A DNA stretch of 64,000 bases from the NCBI GenBank assembly GCA_024082115.1, contig JAMRYE010000003.1:3844001-3908000 (forward strand), in the 5' to 3' direction. Shown here in pieces: positions 32,666 to 44,000 of this stretch (within the stretch, counting starts at the first letter, position 1; every line of letters starts with the position of its first letter). Source of the DNA: Rhinocladiella similis (taxonomy: Eukaryota > Ascomycota > Eurotiomycetes > Chaetothyriales > Herpotrichiellaceae). The notes beneath the pieces are model-generated. The model was given only the letters and a program-made list of their open reading frames with translations. It ran no database searches and had not been told where the DNA came from. Both the position numbers and the translations under genes were made by a program.

Positions 32666-34450
32666 TCACTTCCGTCGTCTCTCTTCCGTGACAGCGTTGC
32701 CTACCCTGACGAGCTCTTCGACCAGTCTCTCGACGGTCCCTCTTGTGGTGGAAATGTTCACGACACCACGGAAGAAAGAACCCTTCTCGACTGCGTTGCT
32801 CAGAGCAGGAGCAAAATCGACCATGAAGCCTCGAGATATCAACCTGTGCGTGATCCGGCTGGTGATGGCCGTGTTTCGTTTCCCGACTTCCACGGCCTTG
32901 ATTGACCCGTCACCATTGGACTGCGTTTGGTCTTCGAGACCAAAGGTCATTTTCCCGCCCGGAGCAAAATAAAAGCACACTTGCAGACACGGTGGCGGGT
33001 TCGTGCTCACGAGCACCAAGTCGGGATGCTCTTCGACGAGCTGCACCATGTGGCACGCAACAGAGTATGCGGTTTCGATCTTGGTGCGGTATCCCAGTGT
33101 GCCGTAGTATTGCCAGGCGAGGAAGAGTTTGAGACTGTCACCCCGTCGGCCACACTGGAGCGTGAGATCGGCGAGATCCTCTGGTGGTGTCCAGCCATCC
33201 TCATCCTCCGCCTCCTTCTTTTCCTCTTCCCCAGCTTCAGCACGGGCACCGTCCGCGTAGTCACCATCGTCGTCCTTCTTGGGGTCGTCCTCCTCGGTGT
33301 CGTGGAACAGGTACCCCGCCCGCAGGGTATTGGATCTGTGAGCGTTCCTCAGGTCCTTGAGCAAGAGGAAACTGCAAGTGACCGGCACCCCGAGCATCTT
33401 GTGCGGGTTGATCGCGATGCTATCGGCCAAGTCGCATCCTTGCAGCGACTTTTGGCGCAACGTCTCCGAAAAGACAAAACTCCCGCCCCAAGCGCCGTCG
33501 ATGTGCATCCACAACCCATGTTTCCGGGCGACTCGCGAGATCGCTGCAAAAGGGTCGAAGGATCCCAGAACTGTGCTCCCGGCCGTGGCGTTGACGTAGA
33601 AGGGTGTCGTTCCGTTGACTTGCTTTTCCCGCACGATCAACGACTCGAGCATGTCCGGGTCCATTGTCCCAGTGACGGGGTCGACGGGTACCGAGATGAC
33701 GTTCTCGGAGCCAAACCCGCATTGCTGTGCCGCCTTCTCGATGCTGTAATGTCCATGCTCGGAGGTGAACAGGACGAGCCGCAGCCCGTCGGCGCCGTTG
33801 CCTAGCGTCTTCGTCCTGGGGAATAACGAGTTCCGCGCAATCACGATGCTGGTCAGATTGCTCGCGCTTCCCCCCTGGACGTTGATCCCTCCGGCCGTCG
33901 GACCGGTGAAGCCAAACATCGACGCCAGTGCTTTGGTGACGTGTGTTTCGATCAACGAGAGGACCGGAGATACTTGATAGACATGGAGATTGGTGTTGAG
34001 GACACTCAGGACCAAGTCCGCGGCTATGCCGGGCGGTAACGGCGCAGCGTAGAGTTTGTCCAAGAATCCCGGGGCAGACGTGTTGACGCTGTACTTTAGG
34101 ATGGATGCGAGAGAGTCGAGCAGGCCTGTTTGGCCGGTGCCGTTGTTTGGAAGTGTGAGCGTCCCAGCTTGCGACAGTATCGACCTTAGTTCGGCGGGTG
34201 GGTGACTTTCCACGAGCGAAGTTGTCCCTATCGCTTGGTGAAGCTGATGGACCTGGGCTTCGTCGTCGGCCCGTTGAATGAAAGGGATCAGCTGTTCCAA
34301 AGTGGCGTTGAGGAGTGTTTTCAACTCCGATGCTCTTGATGGTGTCGTGCCGTTTCGGAACCCATTGGTGAATCCGTTGGACGCTGCAGACTTGTATCCA
34401 TTACTCTGATGCAGGTTGCTGACCTGTTTCAACCTTTGAACGTCCGACAT
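32666..34450 (-). CDS. Group II pyridoxal-5'-phosphate-dependent decarboxylase (glutamate decarboxylase-like)
   Basis: A single exon of 594 aa. The fold-type I decarboxylase core is complete: GINVQGGSASNLTS near 188-201, the PLP-stacking His region EHGHYSIEKAA, the Asp of HIDGAWGG (D318), the Schiff-base Lys in INPHKMLG (K351), and LQCGRRGDSLKLFLAW. Group II members decarboxylate glutamate, aspartate, cysteine sulfinate or aromatic amino acids; the family resemblance here is to glutamate/cysteine-sulfinate decarboxylases, but substrate is not fixed by visible residues. Between GYLF and DLTLQCGRR lies an extra acidic segment of about 40 residues (about 383-425, Asp/Glu/Lys-rich), which most relatives lack. 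No targeting signal is seen, so it is probably cytosolic. Confidence 0.9.
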   Translation of the reverse strand: MSDVQRLKQVSNLHQSNGYKSAASNGFTNGFRNGTTPSRASELKTLLNATLEQLIPFIQRADDEAQVHQLHQAIGTTSLVESHPPAELRSILSQAGTLTLPNNGTGQTGLLDSLASILKYSVNTSAPGFLDKLYAAPLPPGIAADLVLSVLNTNLHVYQVSPVLSLIETHVTKALASMFGFTGPTAGGINVQGGSASNLTSIVIARNSLFPRTKTLGNGADGLRLVLFTSEHGHYSIEKAAQQCGFGSENVISVPVDPVTGTMDPDMLESLIVREKQVNGTTPFYVNATAGSTVLGSFDPFAAISRVARKHGLWMHIDGAWGGSFVFSETLRQKSLQGCDLADSIAINPHKMLGVPVTCSFLLLKDLRNAHRSNTLRAGYLFHDTEEDDPKKDDDGDYADGARAEAGEEEKKEAEDEDGWTPPEDLADLTLQCGRRGDSLKLFLAWQYYGTLGYRTKIETAYSVACHMVQLVEEHPDLVLVSTNPPPCLQVCFYFAPGGKMTFGLEDQTQSNGDGSIKAVEVGKRNTAITSRITHRLISRGFMVDFAPALSNAVEKGSFFRGVVNISTTRGTVERLVEELVRVGNAVTEERRRK

Positions 34451-34893
34451 CGTGACCTAGACCTCGAACCGGGTTGGTAGGTGGAGTATATGCATGTATA
34501 TACATGTACATATATTTGTACATGCAAGGCCAATAAAAAGTCAACGACCAAAACAATCCCCTCTACAAATTTATACTAAGGAACGAACACGAAAGAAACA
34601 TACCTCTATGTGAAGATGAGTCTGTGCCTTGGGGGGCGATTACTTAGTTTTATGCAGTCTAACCGGCCTCGACCATGGGCATGATCCCATCTACCAAGTA
34701 CCTGTTGTACCTTGCGGAAAAATCTGAGGTCCCAAAAATGACGCCATCTTGAACAGGAGCCCCGGGAACACCCACACACCAGGCTGAATCGGTCAAGGAG
34801 AGTCCAGCCTTGCCGATACAGCTAACATACTGACCGACCACTCATCACAACTACTTGCACCGTGTGAGTATACAATACGACGAGTATTCGTTC
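34451..34893. other. Intergenic region
   Basis: 3' flank of nop9 and promoter of the decarboxylase gene (both minus). A patch of imperfect ATGTA/TACAT palindromes (about 34487-34525) is the only notable structure. Confidence 0.4.
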
Positions 34894-37014
34894 CTACGCA
34901 TTCGTCTGCACGATGGCATTCGCAGACGTCGCAGGACTTTTCTGCTGCTTTGCTGCATGCCTTTGTTTCTGCGCATACCTTTCCCGCGCGAGTTCGAGGC
35001 CCGACTTTTTCTTCTGCTGCTGGGGTTGCTGCTGCTGCTGTCCATTACTTTCTTCCCTGGGTCCCTCGGCTTCATGTCCATCGGTCTTTGTCTGCCCCTT
35101 TGCCAAAGCTCGCCATTCGCCAGGCCGTCTCGAATACATGTCCATAGCCCAGTTTCTCCATACGTTTCTCCCGACAGGGGACTCCCTCAGCTGGCCCGCA
35201 CCGTCTGCGAGTTCCTTGGCGATTTTCTCCTTGAGAAAGAATAACCCATCGGTTGCCGACCAGAGGGCGTCTACCACGTACGAACCGCTGAGGTTCTGCG
35301 CGATGTCGACAACGCGGCCATAAAACCGAGGGATGAATTGTCGTCGAAACTGTGCATTCGCGTCGGTGGGGGCAAGTGCGGCTTGGATGAGTCGCGAGGC
35401 GGCTGGGTCCTTGCACATCTGGACCAAGAACAAAGTTTCCACAGCAAGTAGACTGTCGTGAATGGGCTGTCGTGCAGAGGGAGTCTGTAGCATTGCCTGA
35501 GCGAGTAGCGAGGCGTGCACATCTGCCTTTGGTGCGGGCGTAGATGGTTTCCGTTCAACGTCGGCTTCCGCTCCAGTCGGCCCTTTTGACATCTCCAATC
35601 CCAATAGTGTCGGGAGAAATGTCGTCTTGTCACCTCCCACCCCGGATTCAATGATTGCAGCGACGTCCTTGAGATCTACGTGGCGCACTGCACAGCGCTC
35701 CACAAGGACCTTAATGATGCCCAACCTTCGCCGCCCAATCAAGGAAGGTAACTCTGGCAAAATCATCTCCTTCGCCTCCTGGAGGTCGTCTTTGCCAAAT
35801 CGTTCAAGAATCTTGATCGCAACATAGCTTGCCGTCTCGTTCTTGACCATGCTGTTGAGACGCGACTTCAGCACGTTCTTGTAGAGTTTCTTGAAGGTCT
35901 TCCCGGATAGGTGCAGCACCAGAATCTCTACCAGGTGAGAACCGACCGGATCGTAAATCAATCCAGAAATGAACTTTGCGCTCTCAGACTCCTCTTCCAG
36001 GTCTTCGTCAGGTAACAATTTCTTGAACAATGACATCTTCTCAGACTGATGCTGTTTTCCGTACAAGGTCAGTTCCAGTCTCAATAGAAGTTGCAGGACA
36101 GGGTTTCCAGTAGGATGCGTCGCCAGTGCTCTGAGGTAGGTTGTGTCAATCGAAGAGACCGAGCCCTCGATGGTCTCTGCGAGTGCCTTGTTGAATGATT
36201 TGGGCACACGCCGTTTTGATCCAGCGTTGCCGTCTGCTTTCGGCACCGGGGCCTCCAGTTTTTCCTTCTTCTTGCTGGCAAGGATCGTCTTGGTCGCTTC
36301 GTCATCCAACGGCTCTCCTGACAAAACGAGGAACAGTACTCGGAGGGTATGAGAAGCAAACCTCTCCGTCAGGAGAAATCCAAGACTGGGCCTGAACTCC
36401 TCTGCCGCCTGTAGGAACAGTTGCTCAATGGTGGGGAGATCTGAGTCGTCCTCACTTCCTCGCTGAGGTTCACTGATTCGCTTTGCCGTCTCCAAGAAGA
36501 GAGTCTCGCAACAGTGACTGCCGAACCGGTGACGAACAAGATACGTGAGGTTTCCGAGAAACTTGCCGAAAAGTCTTCGCAGCTGATCGGTAGTTGACAG
36601 CATGATGATTTTCTCCAGATATCTCGAACAAGACTGGCTAGAGGCGACCTTGAGCTCTTTGCCATCTGTTTCTCGATATACTGCCTCGATAAAGACCGCA
36701 CGGTCTTCATCCGACTCGAAGTCATTCGCAACAATTTTGCTGTTCACGTTCGAGTAGTATTCCTGTTCTTGGGGGTCAAGAAGACCATGAAACTGATCTT
36801 CTTCCTGGAAGTCTTGATGGCCGTCATTATGGGAAGCCCTGAAACTTATAAAGTCGTCTCCAGCATCCCCTCTAACATCGACTTGGTCGACATGTGCTTC
36901 CCCATTTTGGTCGGCGGCTTTGAATCGTTTCGAAGTCTGTAAATCGCTTTCTTCGTGCTTTCGTTTGTTTTTGGCCTCTTCGCGACGACCCCGCTTTTTG
37001 TTCTCGCGAGGCAT
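34894..37014 (-). CDS. nop9: Nucleolar pumilio-repeat protein Nop9
   Basis: A single exon of 706 aa from the ATG at 37014 (MPRENKKRGRREEAKNKRK); codons further upstream to 37143 are open but do not resemble the family. The N-terminus is a basic nucleolar signal. Pumilio-like helical repeats follow from about residue 90, for example SCSRYLEKIIM, RHRFGSHCCETLFL and RFASHTLRVLFLVL, with DPVGSHLVEILV and PAASRLIQAAL further on. The end is a basic segment with a poly-Gln patch. Nop9 binds the 20S pre-rRNA around the D-site/ITS1 and is needed for 18S rRNA maturation in the small-subunit processome. Confidence 0.93.
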   Translation of the reverse strand: MPRENKKRGRREEAKNKRKHEESDLQTSKRFKAADQNGEAHVDQVDVRGDAGDDFISFRASHNDGHQDFQEEDQFHGLLDPQEQEYYSNVNSKIVANDFESDEDRAVFIEAVYRETDGKELKVASSQSCSRYLEKIIMLSTTDQLRRLFGKFLGNLTYLVRHRFGSHCCETLFLETAKRISEPQRGSEDDSDLPTIEQLFLQAAEEFRPSLGFLLTERFASHTLRVLFLVLSGEPLDDEATKTILASKKKEKLEAPVPKADGNAGSKRRVPKSFNKALAETIEGSVSSIDTTYLRALATHPTGNPVLQLLLRLELTLYGKQHQSEKMSLFKKLLPDEDLEEESESAKFISGLIYDPVGSHLVEILVLHLSGKTFKKLYKNVLKSRLNSMVKNETASYVAIKILERFGKDDLQEAKEMILPELPSLIGRRRLGIIKVLVERCAVRHVDLKDVAAIIESGVGGDKTTFLPTLLGLEMSKGPTGAEADVERKPSTPAPKADVHASLLAQAMLQTPSARQPIHDSLLAVETLFLVQMCKDPAASRLIQAALAPTDANAQFRRQFIPRFYGRVVDIAQNLSGSYVVDALWSATDGLFFLKEKIAKELADGAGQLRESPVGRNVWRNWAMDMYSRRPGEWRALAKGQTKTDGHEAEGPREESNGQQQQQPQQQKKKSGLELARERYAQKQRHAAKQQKSPATSANAIVQTNA

Positions 37015-37872
37015 TTTATGTACTTGGGATGAATGTGTGTGAGAGAAGAAAGTATGTAAACAACGCTCAAGGCTTTCTAGATCTAAATGTCCTGTGGTCG
37101 AATCTCGAGCGAGTAAGAAAAACTTTAAGCGAAGGCGAACCAACGCTCGGCCAATAGCGTGCGGAATTAGGTCAGCCTTGTTGTGTCACCCTTCAGCCTC
37201 GTCCATCAGCCTGATGAGTTAGAAGTGAAGAGATTGCCAACATGAAGGTAAGGCATGTATAGAATGTTTCCAGGTTCAATTGACAATTGAGCCTATTTCG
37301 AGGAAGCGGCACATGTGGAATAAATATCTACAAAGTTTGCTGGTGCTATCTCCATCTTAGACCTTCCTCGCCCGTACCTCTGTATTGTCCTTATGACTCC
37401 GTAGCGATCTCGGCAAGAACTGTACGAGTGGAATGCAGACCTTGACCTTCCGACAAATTTTCCATGATAGGAAGAGCCCTGTGGCAAAAATGGCAGTCGA
37501 ATGTCCAGCTAATGCCTTGCAGTTTTCACCTGTACTACTCAAGGTCCCCCACGAAAGAATAGGTAAGTCATCCTTAACATCGCCTAAGCCTCTCACTGCC
37601 CGGTGCATTCTGGTGATGGCACCTCTGATGGACTTTTTGGCCAGTAGCAAAAGGGTCGCCACTCGCACCCAAAGGCTACGGGGAGTCATCATGCCCTGCC
37701 CAAGGGACATCCAGCCATAACCTGCTTTCACGACTTTGCGCGACCGATACGCATGAGCACGTCAACCTCTGAACTGGTTTCAAATGTCCCAGGCGATGTC
37801 TGAAATGTCGTCCTTGAAATATACAGCGGGCGCCATACTTGAAAAGGTGTATTCGAAGTCAGTCGGAGTATT
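37015..37872. other. Intergenic region with an imperfect palindrome
   Basis: This lies between the nop9 start and the prefoldin stop, both genes on the minus strand. It contains a 23-nt near-palindrome at 37272-37294 and a 124-codon minus-strand frame (37357-37731) that begins with GTG and lacks a recognisable domain; I do not call it a gene. The nop9 promoter must lie in its left part. Confidence 0.4.
37272..37294. repeat. Imperfect palindrome, 11-nt arms
   Basis: The arms AGGTTCAATTG and CAATTGAGCCT are inverted copies with one mismatch around a single A. It could form a short hairpin or bind a dimeric protein about 260 nt upstream of nop9. No known motif is recognised. Confidence 0.6.
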
Positions 37873-38307
37873 TCAACCGCTCGTTTGTTCCTGCGCAGCC
37901 ATCTGGAGCTTTTGCTGCAATTGTAGCAGCGCTACTCTCTTTTTCTCAGCACTATCCTGTAGTTCCTTGATTCTGCCTTCAGTTCGGTTGATCTCCTTGG
38001 TGATGAATTCCAGTCGACCATCGACTGCACCCACAGCTTCGGTCCTGTCCTGCTTCAGCAGCACAGGGCCGACAAGTTTGTAAATGCCAGCCTCATCGCT
38101 CAAAGATGCAAACTCTTTCTGAACAGCCTTATTCTCCTGTTGCTGGGCTTCAAGTTTCTGTCGCGCTTCGATCGTGGTTTGTAGATCTAGATGCCAACCA
38201 AGTCAGAAAAGCCAAGGGCGTACGAGGAACAGATCGTGTGCCTTACCGTCTTGTAACTTTTGCAGAGCCTCCGACAAGGTCTGTAATTTATTTCTATCCT
38301 CTTCCAT
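37873..38307 (-). CDS. yke2: Prefoldin subunit 6 (Yke2/Gim1)
   Basis: Two exons, 38307-38247 and 38186-37873 (intron GTAAGG..CTAG, 60 nt), give 124 aa. The product is the beta-type prefoldin fold: two long coiled-coil helices flanking a small beta region with IYKLVGPVLLKQD, which is diagnostic of subunit 6. The heptads run from about 5-45 and 85-118. Prefoldin hands nascent actin and tubulin to the CCT chaperonin in the cytosol; the CCT7 gene is 10 kb away. The start at 38307 gives the normal family length; the frame remains open to an ATG at 38400, which would add 31 unrelated residues. It is divergent from vps4. Confidence 0.9.
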
Positions 38308-38741
38308 GGCGTCTTTAAGTCGAAAGGGATGTGTATTTGCAAAAGCTTTGTCAGGGTGCAGAAGATACTCGTAGGTCTGGAAAGTTGTTAGCGTGGCCAT
38401 CGATTAGTCGCGGGGCAAATGCCGCCCCGACTATCAACCAGTTCCTCTCCATATCCCACCTTTACCTACACTAAGTCTAGCAAGACCAAGTACAGTGATT
38501 ACCTAGATGCCTGTCTGACAAGACCAAGTGTCGTTGATTGTCTTCAGCCAACTTGTAATCCCTGTGAAAGAAAGGCCGCTTCTCGAGAATAAACACCCCT
38601 GCCTGGACGTTTTCCAAGGCAGCCAGCAGCGGCGCTTGTTTACGTCTAGCATCCTCACAGAACACCTCAGAAATAACCTCTTTTCGAAACATCCAGACCC
38701 CTCTACGACACCTGCACTCTCCTCCAAAGCCCTTGGTCACC
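38308..38741. promoter_or_regulatory. Divergent promoter, prefoldin 6 / vps4
   Basis: The 434 bp between two divergent start codons must serve both genes. No specific site is recognised. The upstream ATG at 38400, in frame with prefoldin 6, lies here. Confidence 0.6.
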
Positions 38742-40188
38742 ATGTCGAACACCGACTTCCTCGGCCGCGCAATCGACACGGTCAAAAAGGCCATTGAACT
38801 GGACACTGCAGGTTCCTACGAGCAAGCATACCAACAGTACTATGCGGCGCTGGAACTCTTCATGCTCGCGCTAAAATGGGAGAAGAACCCGAAATCCAAA
38901 GAAATGATCCGGGCAAAGGCCGGCGAATACATGGACCGAGTCGAGAAGCTGAAAGCGCACATACAGGCGAACGACCCGAACAATCGCAAGAAACCGGCGG
39001 CCATGGGCGTCAACGGCAAAGCAGTCAACGGCGCAGGCAAAGGCGAAGCAGGCGACAAGGACGAAGAAGACGCCGACAGCAAGAAGCTGCGAGGTCAACT
39101 GACGGGGGCGATCCTGACGGACAAACCGAACGTGAAATGGGAGGACGTGGCCGGCCTAGACGCAGCAAAAGAGGCTCTGAAGGAGGCAGTCATTCTACCC
39201 ATCAAATTCCCGCACCTGTTCCAAGGCAAACGGCAACCGTGGAAGGGCATCTTACTCTACGGCCCGCCAGGGACGGGTAAATCGTACCTCGCCAAAGCCG
39301 TTGCGACCGAGGCCAACAGCACATTTTTCAGCGTGAGCTCTTCCGACCTGGTCAGCAAGTGGATGGGTGAGTCAGAACGACTCGTCAAGCAACTGTTCAA
39401 CATGGCGAGAGAGAACAAGCCAGCGATCATATTCATCGACGAAGTCGACGCCTTGTGTGGTCCAAGAGGAGAAGGCGAGTCCGAGGCATCAAGACGTATC
39501 AAGACGGAACTACTCGTACAGATGGACGGTGTAGGCAAAGACTCCAAAGGCGTATTGATCCTCGGCGCCACAAACATCCCCTGGCAACTAGACGCCGCCA
39601 TCCGCCGACGGTTCCAACGCAGAGTACACATCTCCCTGCCCGACAAGCCGGCGCGGATGAGAATGTTCGAACTCGCAGTCGGCGACACAAAATGCGAAAT
39701 GACACAACAAGATTACAAGGCCCTGGCCGATCTCAGCGAAGGCTATTCCGGAAGTGACATCAGCATCGCGGTGCAAGACGCCCTGATGCAACCGGTCAGA
39801 AAGATCCAGACAGCAACCCATTATAAAAAGGTATGTTATGTTGCCCCAGCCCGGCCCAGCCCAGCGCTATCAAGCCTTGTTGAAGCTTTACCTTCATAAC
39901 CAACTACGATCATCTAATACCTTTGGAAATCTAACAATTTTTTTCTTTCGTTTGGTAAAACTTTAGGTCCAAGTAGACGGCGCCGAAAAACTCACCCCCT
40001 GCTCTCCCGGCGACCCAGGCGCCATGGAAATGACCTGGATGGAAGTCGATTCCGAACAGCTCCTCGAACCCCCCTTGACCGTCAAGGACTTTACCCGCGC
40101 CATCAAGGGATCCAGACCAACTGTGTCCGGCGAGGATTTGAAACGAAACGCAGACTGGACGGCAGAGTTTGGTAGTGAAGGAGCATAA
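38742..40188 (+). CDS. vps4: Vps4, AAA ATPase of the ESCRT pathway
   Basis: Two exons, 38742-39830 and 39967-40188 (intron GTATGT..TTTAG, 136 nt), give 436 aa. The N-terminal MIT domain (about 1-75: FLGRAIDTVKKAIELD, YQQYYAALELFMLALKWEK) binds ESCRT-III tails. A linker follows, then the AAA domain with Walker A GPPGTGKS (about residue 173), pore loop KWMGESE, Walker B IIFIDEVDAL, and the Arg-finger block AAIRRRFQRRVH. Exon 2 supplies the beta domain and C-terminal helix. Vps4 disassembles ESCRT-III on endosomes and at cytokinesis. It is divergent from prefoldin 6. Confidence 0.96.
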
Positions 40189-41078
40189 AAAGGGTCCGGC
40201 ACTGAGCTGCCGTGGACTACACGTGCGAAAGGAGCAAGCGTTTTGGCTTTTTTTCTGGGGGAGGGGGGGCAAACTTGGACAGCAAAAAAAATATACTTGC
40301 GGGAAAGCTGTATGTGCGTGGGTGCGTGCCTGCGTATGCCGTGAACCTTTGCACTTTTGCATGAGCAATGGCGTTTTTTTCCCCCTCCGACGGCGGTCAA
40401 CGAGGCGCGGGGTTTCGATTTTCTGGATTGGATTGGATTGAATTGGAATGGAATGTGATTGATGAGGATGACCATTTTCTTTTTTCCGGGATGTTTGCTA
40501 AACGCGAATACGAAGATGCTAGCAAGAGGAACACGAACATCACATACGGGGTATACATATTATATATACATCTTACCTATTACCCGAGGTACCTTACTTA
40601 GGTAACCCCACCTAACCCGCGAGTACCTACCTCCCTGCTGTATACATTGTATGCTTACTTGGTCGTCATCATGTTCAAGTAGCTTAGGCACAGTAGAATA
40701 GGTACAGTAGAATACAATGAAAGGGTGCAAAATATACACTTTGCACAAGGAATGTCCAGCGCAGATGTTGCGCATTAGAAAAACAAACAGCAAGGTCGAC
40801 TTGTGCTTCATGTGCCTGGTTACTCATACAGTGAACGGTATCTCAATGTCATAACTCCTCAAGAGGATTCATAGGTACATCAGGTATATATTGCAGCACA
40901 CCGAGACGCCGGGCTAAGTCAAATATCAACGAAAAGAAAACGATCACCATCGTCATATCGCATGGCACATGAAGCCACTGTCAGGACCACAGTATAGCTA
41001 GCATCCACATCTGCAGATGGGGGTACAGCTGCTTCATCATCGGAGAAAAGAAGACACCTTCTTTCCCACATATTAGCT
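40189..41078. other. Convergent intergenic region
   Basis: Shared 3' flank of vps4 (plus) and the F-box/LRR gene (minus). Homopolymer runs (A, G, T) lie around 40255-40385, and AT-rich and TACCT/AGGTA words around 40560-40620. No gene is supported. Confidence 0.4.
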
Positions 41079-44000
41079 TCAGGGATACAGATAGCCCTTC
41101 TCAAAATAGTTCCCATACATGTCCACAATGCCTGTTCTCCCTTTCGGAGTCGGATTGCGAATGACCTTGATCTCGCCTTTCCAATGACCTTCCACGAATT
41201 TCATATCAATGTCATTGACATCCCCATTTGCTGTAGGGTGTGGAGTGGCCGATCCATTTGATACAGGTGGCTTGCCTGCTCCAGTTGCAGCATTAACCGC
41301 TCCCGGATCGAAGCCATACCCATAGCCCCGTGGCCCATCCATTGAATCTGACCGAGTGTTGTTCAATCCATTGCTGTAAGTGTGCCCATTTTGACTTGGT
41401 CCTCGACTGTGTCCGGCCCTTGACGACTTGAACCTGGCCAACTCCTCCTCATAGGCTTTCTTCCGCTCTCGTCTCCATGCAGCTAGTTCCGTAACAACAT
41501 CGACTTGCTCTTCTTCCGGCTCATTGTCCGACTCTATTTGTTTTGGATGAGAAGTTGGCGGGGCCCTCCGACGATGTGCAGGTTGCAAGTGTCCATTCAG
41601 AAATTTTGACGAAACAGATCCTCCTTGCATCTCTGACATCACTTCGCGAGGATTCCATGTTCCACTACCAGCACCACTGTGTGGTCGAGAATGGGGCTCG
41701 TTTGAACTCCGCCTGTTCCTCCCCAGCGGCAGGTTTCTTGGACTTCGTATCGTTCCGGCCGATCGTCCGCCGAGATTCATCGAGAAAGGAGATAGAGTTC
41801 CAGTCCCAGTTCCCCAACCCTGATTGAGACTGCCATGCGGACTGCTGGCTCCACTATCTTCGTGCCCATCACCTGCAGTCAAGAGGATTTTATCATCGAA
41901 ATGCGCCGTCGGGAAATATTTTTCTGGATCATGCTCGTAAATACCACACTCATCATGCTCTTCTCCTTCCTCTCCGAAGAAGCTGAAATCATTGGCCGCG
42001 GCGGACCATAAGTTCTCACTGTCCATGTCACCTGTGGACGACTTACTCATGGTGATATCCTGACGAGAATGTTGCCAGCCGCGTTGGGCATCGACAGTTT
42101 TGGCGACTGGCTGCTCCATCTCTAGGATGATCGTACGCAAAGCGAAGAGGGCACGTGCTTGTTCAAGCTCGGCCATGTGTCGCGCTCGACCGGGCGGAAG
42201 GGAGTAATCTGTACGAGCGAGAAGACGAGACAGGGCAGATTCATCGGCGCAGGCGGCAATGAACGACTTCAGGTTCTCCAACACACCCGAGGATTTCGAG
42301 GTAGTGGTAGGCACATCAGTCAGGATTAGTGTTCGTAAGTTCGGAAGCAGAGACGGATGGAGGCTGCGCAGGGTTGAGAAGGCTGTCTGGTTCACTTTCG
42401 ATCCTTGTTGAAGCCCGGATGGTCGCACAGGTCTCTTGGCCAAAAGAGTTTCAATCTGAGCTTGACGATGAGATGTCGGAGTGGGTAGGGGAGACAAGGT
42501 TGCATCTGGCTGTGCAGCTGGAGATTCAGGTATGGTATCATATGGCTCTTTTATAAGAGGAAGATGAGGAGGCAAATGCTTTGGTTTCCCCGTCGGGGGC
42601 ACTAGTGGTTGAAAAGTGCCATGGTTGCTGATGGGAGAAACAGGCGAAAAGAGAGACCTTGTTGTGCTGTGCGTCCCAGTCTCGTCAGAGATTTCAGACT
42701 CTGTCGCATTTCCATGGTCTTCGGCATCGTTCTCCTTCTGATGATCTCGTTCGTTGACCACTTCTGGTGCGAAAGGGCCTTCGCCTCTAATGGGACTTTG
42801 CTTCTCCACTACTGGGCTGGACTCTTGTGGTTTCTCGCCGACGGGAGGGCTCAAGGCAAAGTACATCACGTCACCTATCAGCTCTGCTCTTGGCTGTGCT
42901 GGTGTAGCGTCCAATTCAAAAATTGGCTGGTTGTCAGGTAGCTCCACCGCATAGTGAGCTGGCGCTGGAGCCTCGACGATGTGCCTTTCCTCCGAAGATA
43001 ATTCAGCAGCAAGTGACTGAGACTTGGCCGATTCAACCGAGACAGCTGATGATGCTTTGGTCTTAATCGAGTCAAGAGTGCCCTCTAGTTTCGCAGTAAC
43101 CAAGGCGTGGTCCACGCGGAGGTATGTGAGGTTTTTGCTCGCCGACTTTGCCAGCACTGGTACAAGCTTCTCGGCGCCAGGGAAGCGAACTTCATCAATA
43201 TAGCCTGTAGGCGAAGAGAGTGACTGTGTCCTTGCAATGGTTTTGACGGTATCGACGGAACCACCATCGAGTATGTGCAGTCGTTCCGACTTGAGCAGAC
43301 TGGCAAGACCTTCGACGGATAACCGATTCCCCGAAATATAAAGATGGGTGAGGCCTCGGTGGGGAATATCCTCAAAGGCCAATCTCCCTGTGAGAGGCTT
43401 GGTCAATTGCTTCAGTAATTCGTGGTCGAGTTCTTCACTGCGCAAGGTGTCCAGACTGAAGAAGTCCGGACCTGGTGCCATGCCGACAGGCCAATCTTCC
43501 AGATTTAGATTGCCGCGATTGGAGCTGTCTGACGGAAGGAAGCAAGCCTGCATCAGGGATCGAACAGCCATATCAGTCAACAAGTTGTCCCGAATGTCCA
43601 GCAGGCGGACCTTCATGCCGATGGCATTAGCCAGCACTTCAGCCTCTCCGTCCTTCAGACCCACACCTCTCAACTTCAGTACCTGCAGATCTGGCAGCCA
43701 CAACAGCGCCGCGAGCACGGCCGCATCTCTCGCGGGGGAAGTGTATGAAAGGTCGAGGTAGACTAGGCTTGGGAATCTTGGTAACGCGCGCGCCAGAGCG
43801 GATGATGTGGTGTTCGGCTCACTTGAAGCCAGCAGTAGTTTCAATCCGTATGTAGGCAGTTCGTCGTCTTCTCCCGAGGGCGATCTTCCCCCATTGCTTG
43901 TAAGTCTCAAGGCATTGAGGCTATGGTGATCGAAGAAGGGTAGTTTAGTTACAACCAGGCTTTGTAAATTGGGCAGGTATTCGAGAACATCGCGCAACCA

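Noticed and set aside
34894..37143. Longer nop9 start upstream of 37014
   Set aside because: The extra 43 residues are unlike the basic Nop9 N-terminus, which begins cleanly at the ATG at 37014.
37357..37731. 124-codon minus-strand frame with a hydrophobic stretch between nop9 and prefoldin 6
   Set aside because: It starts at GTG, a stop lies shortly upstream, no family is recognised and no convincing splice partner was found. A small membrane protein cannot be fully excluded.
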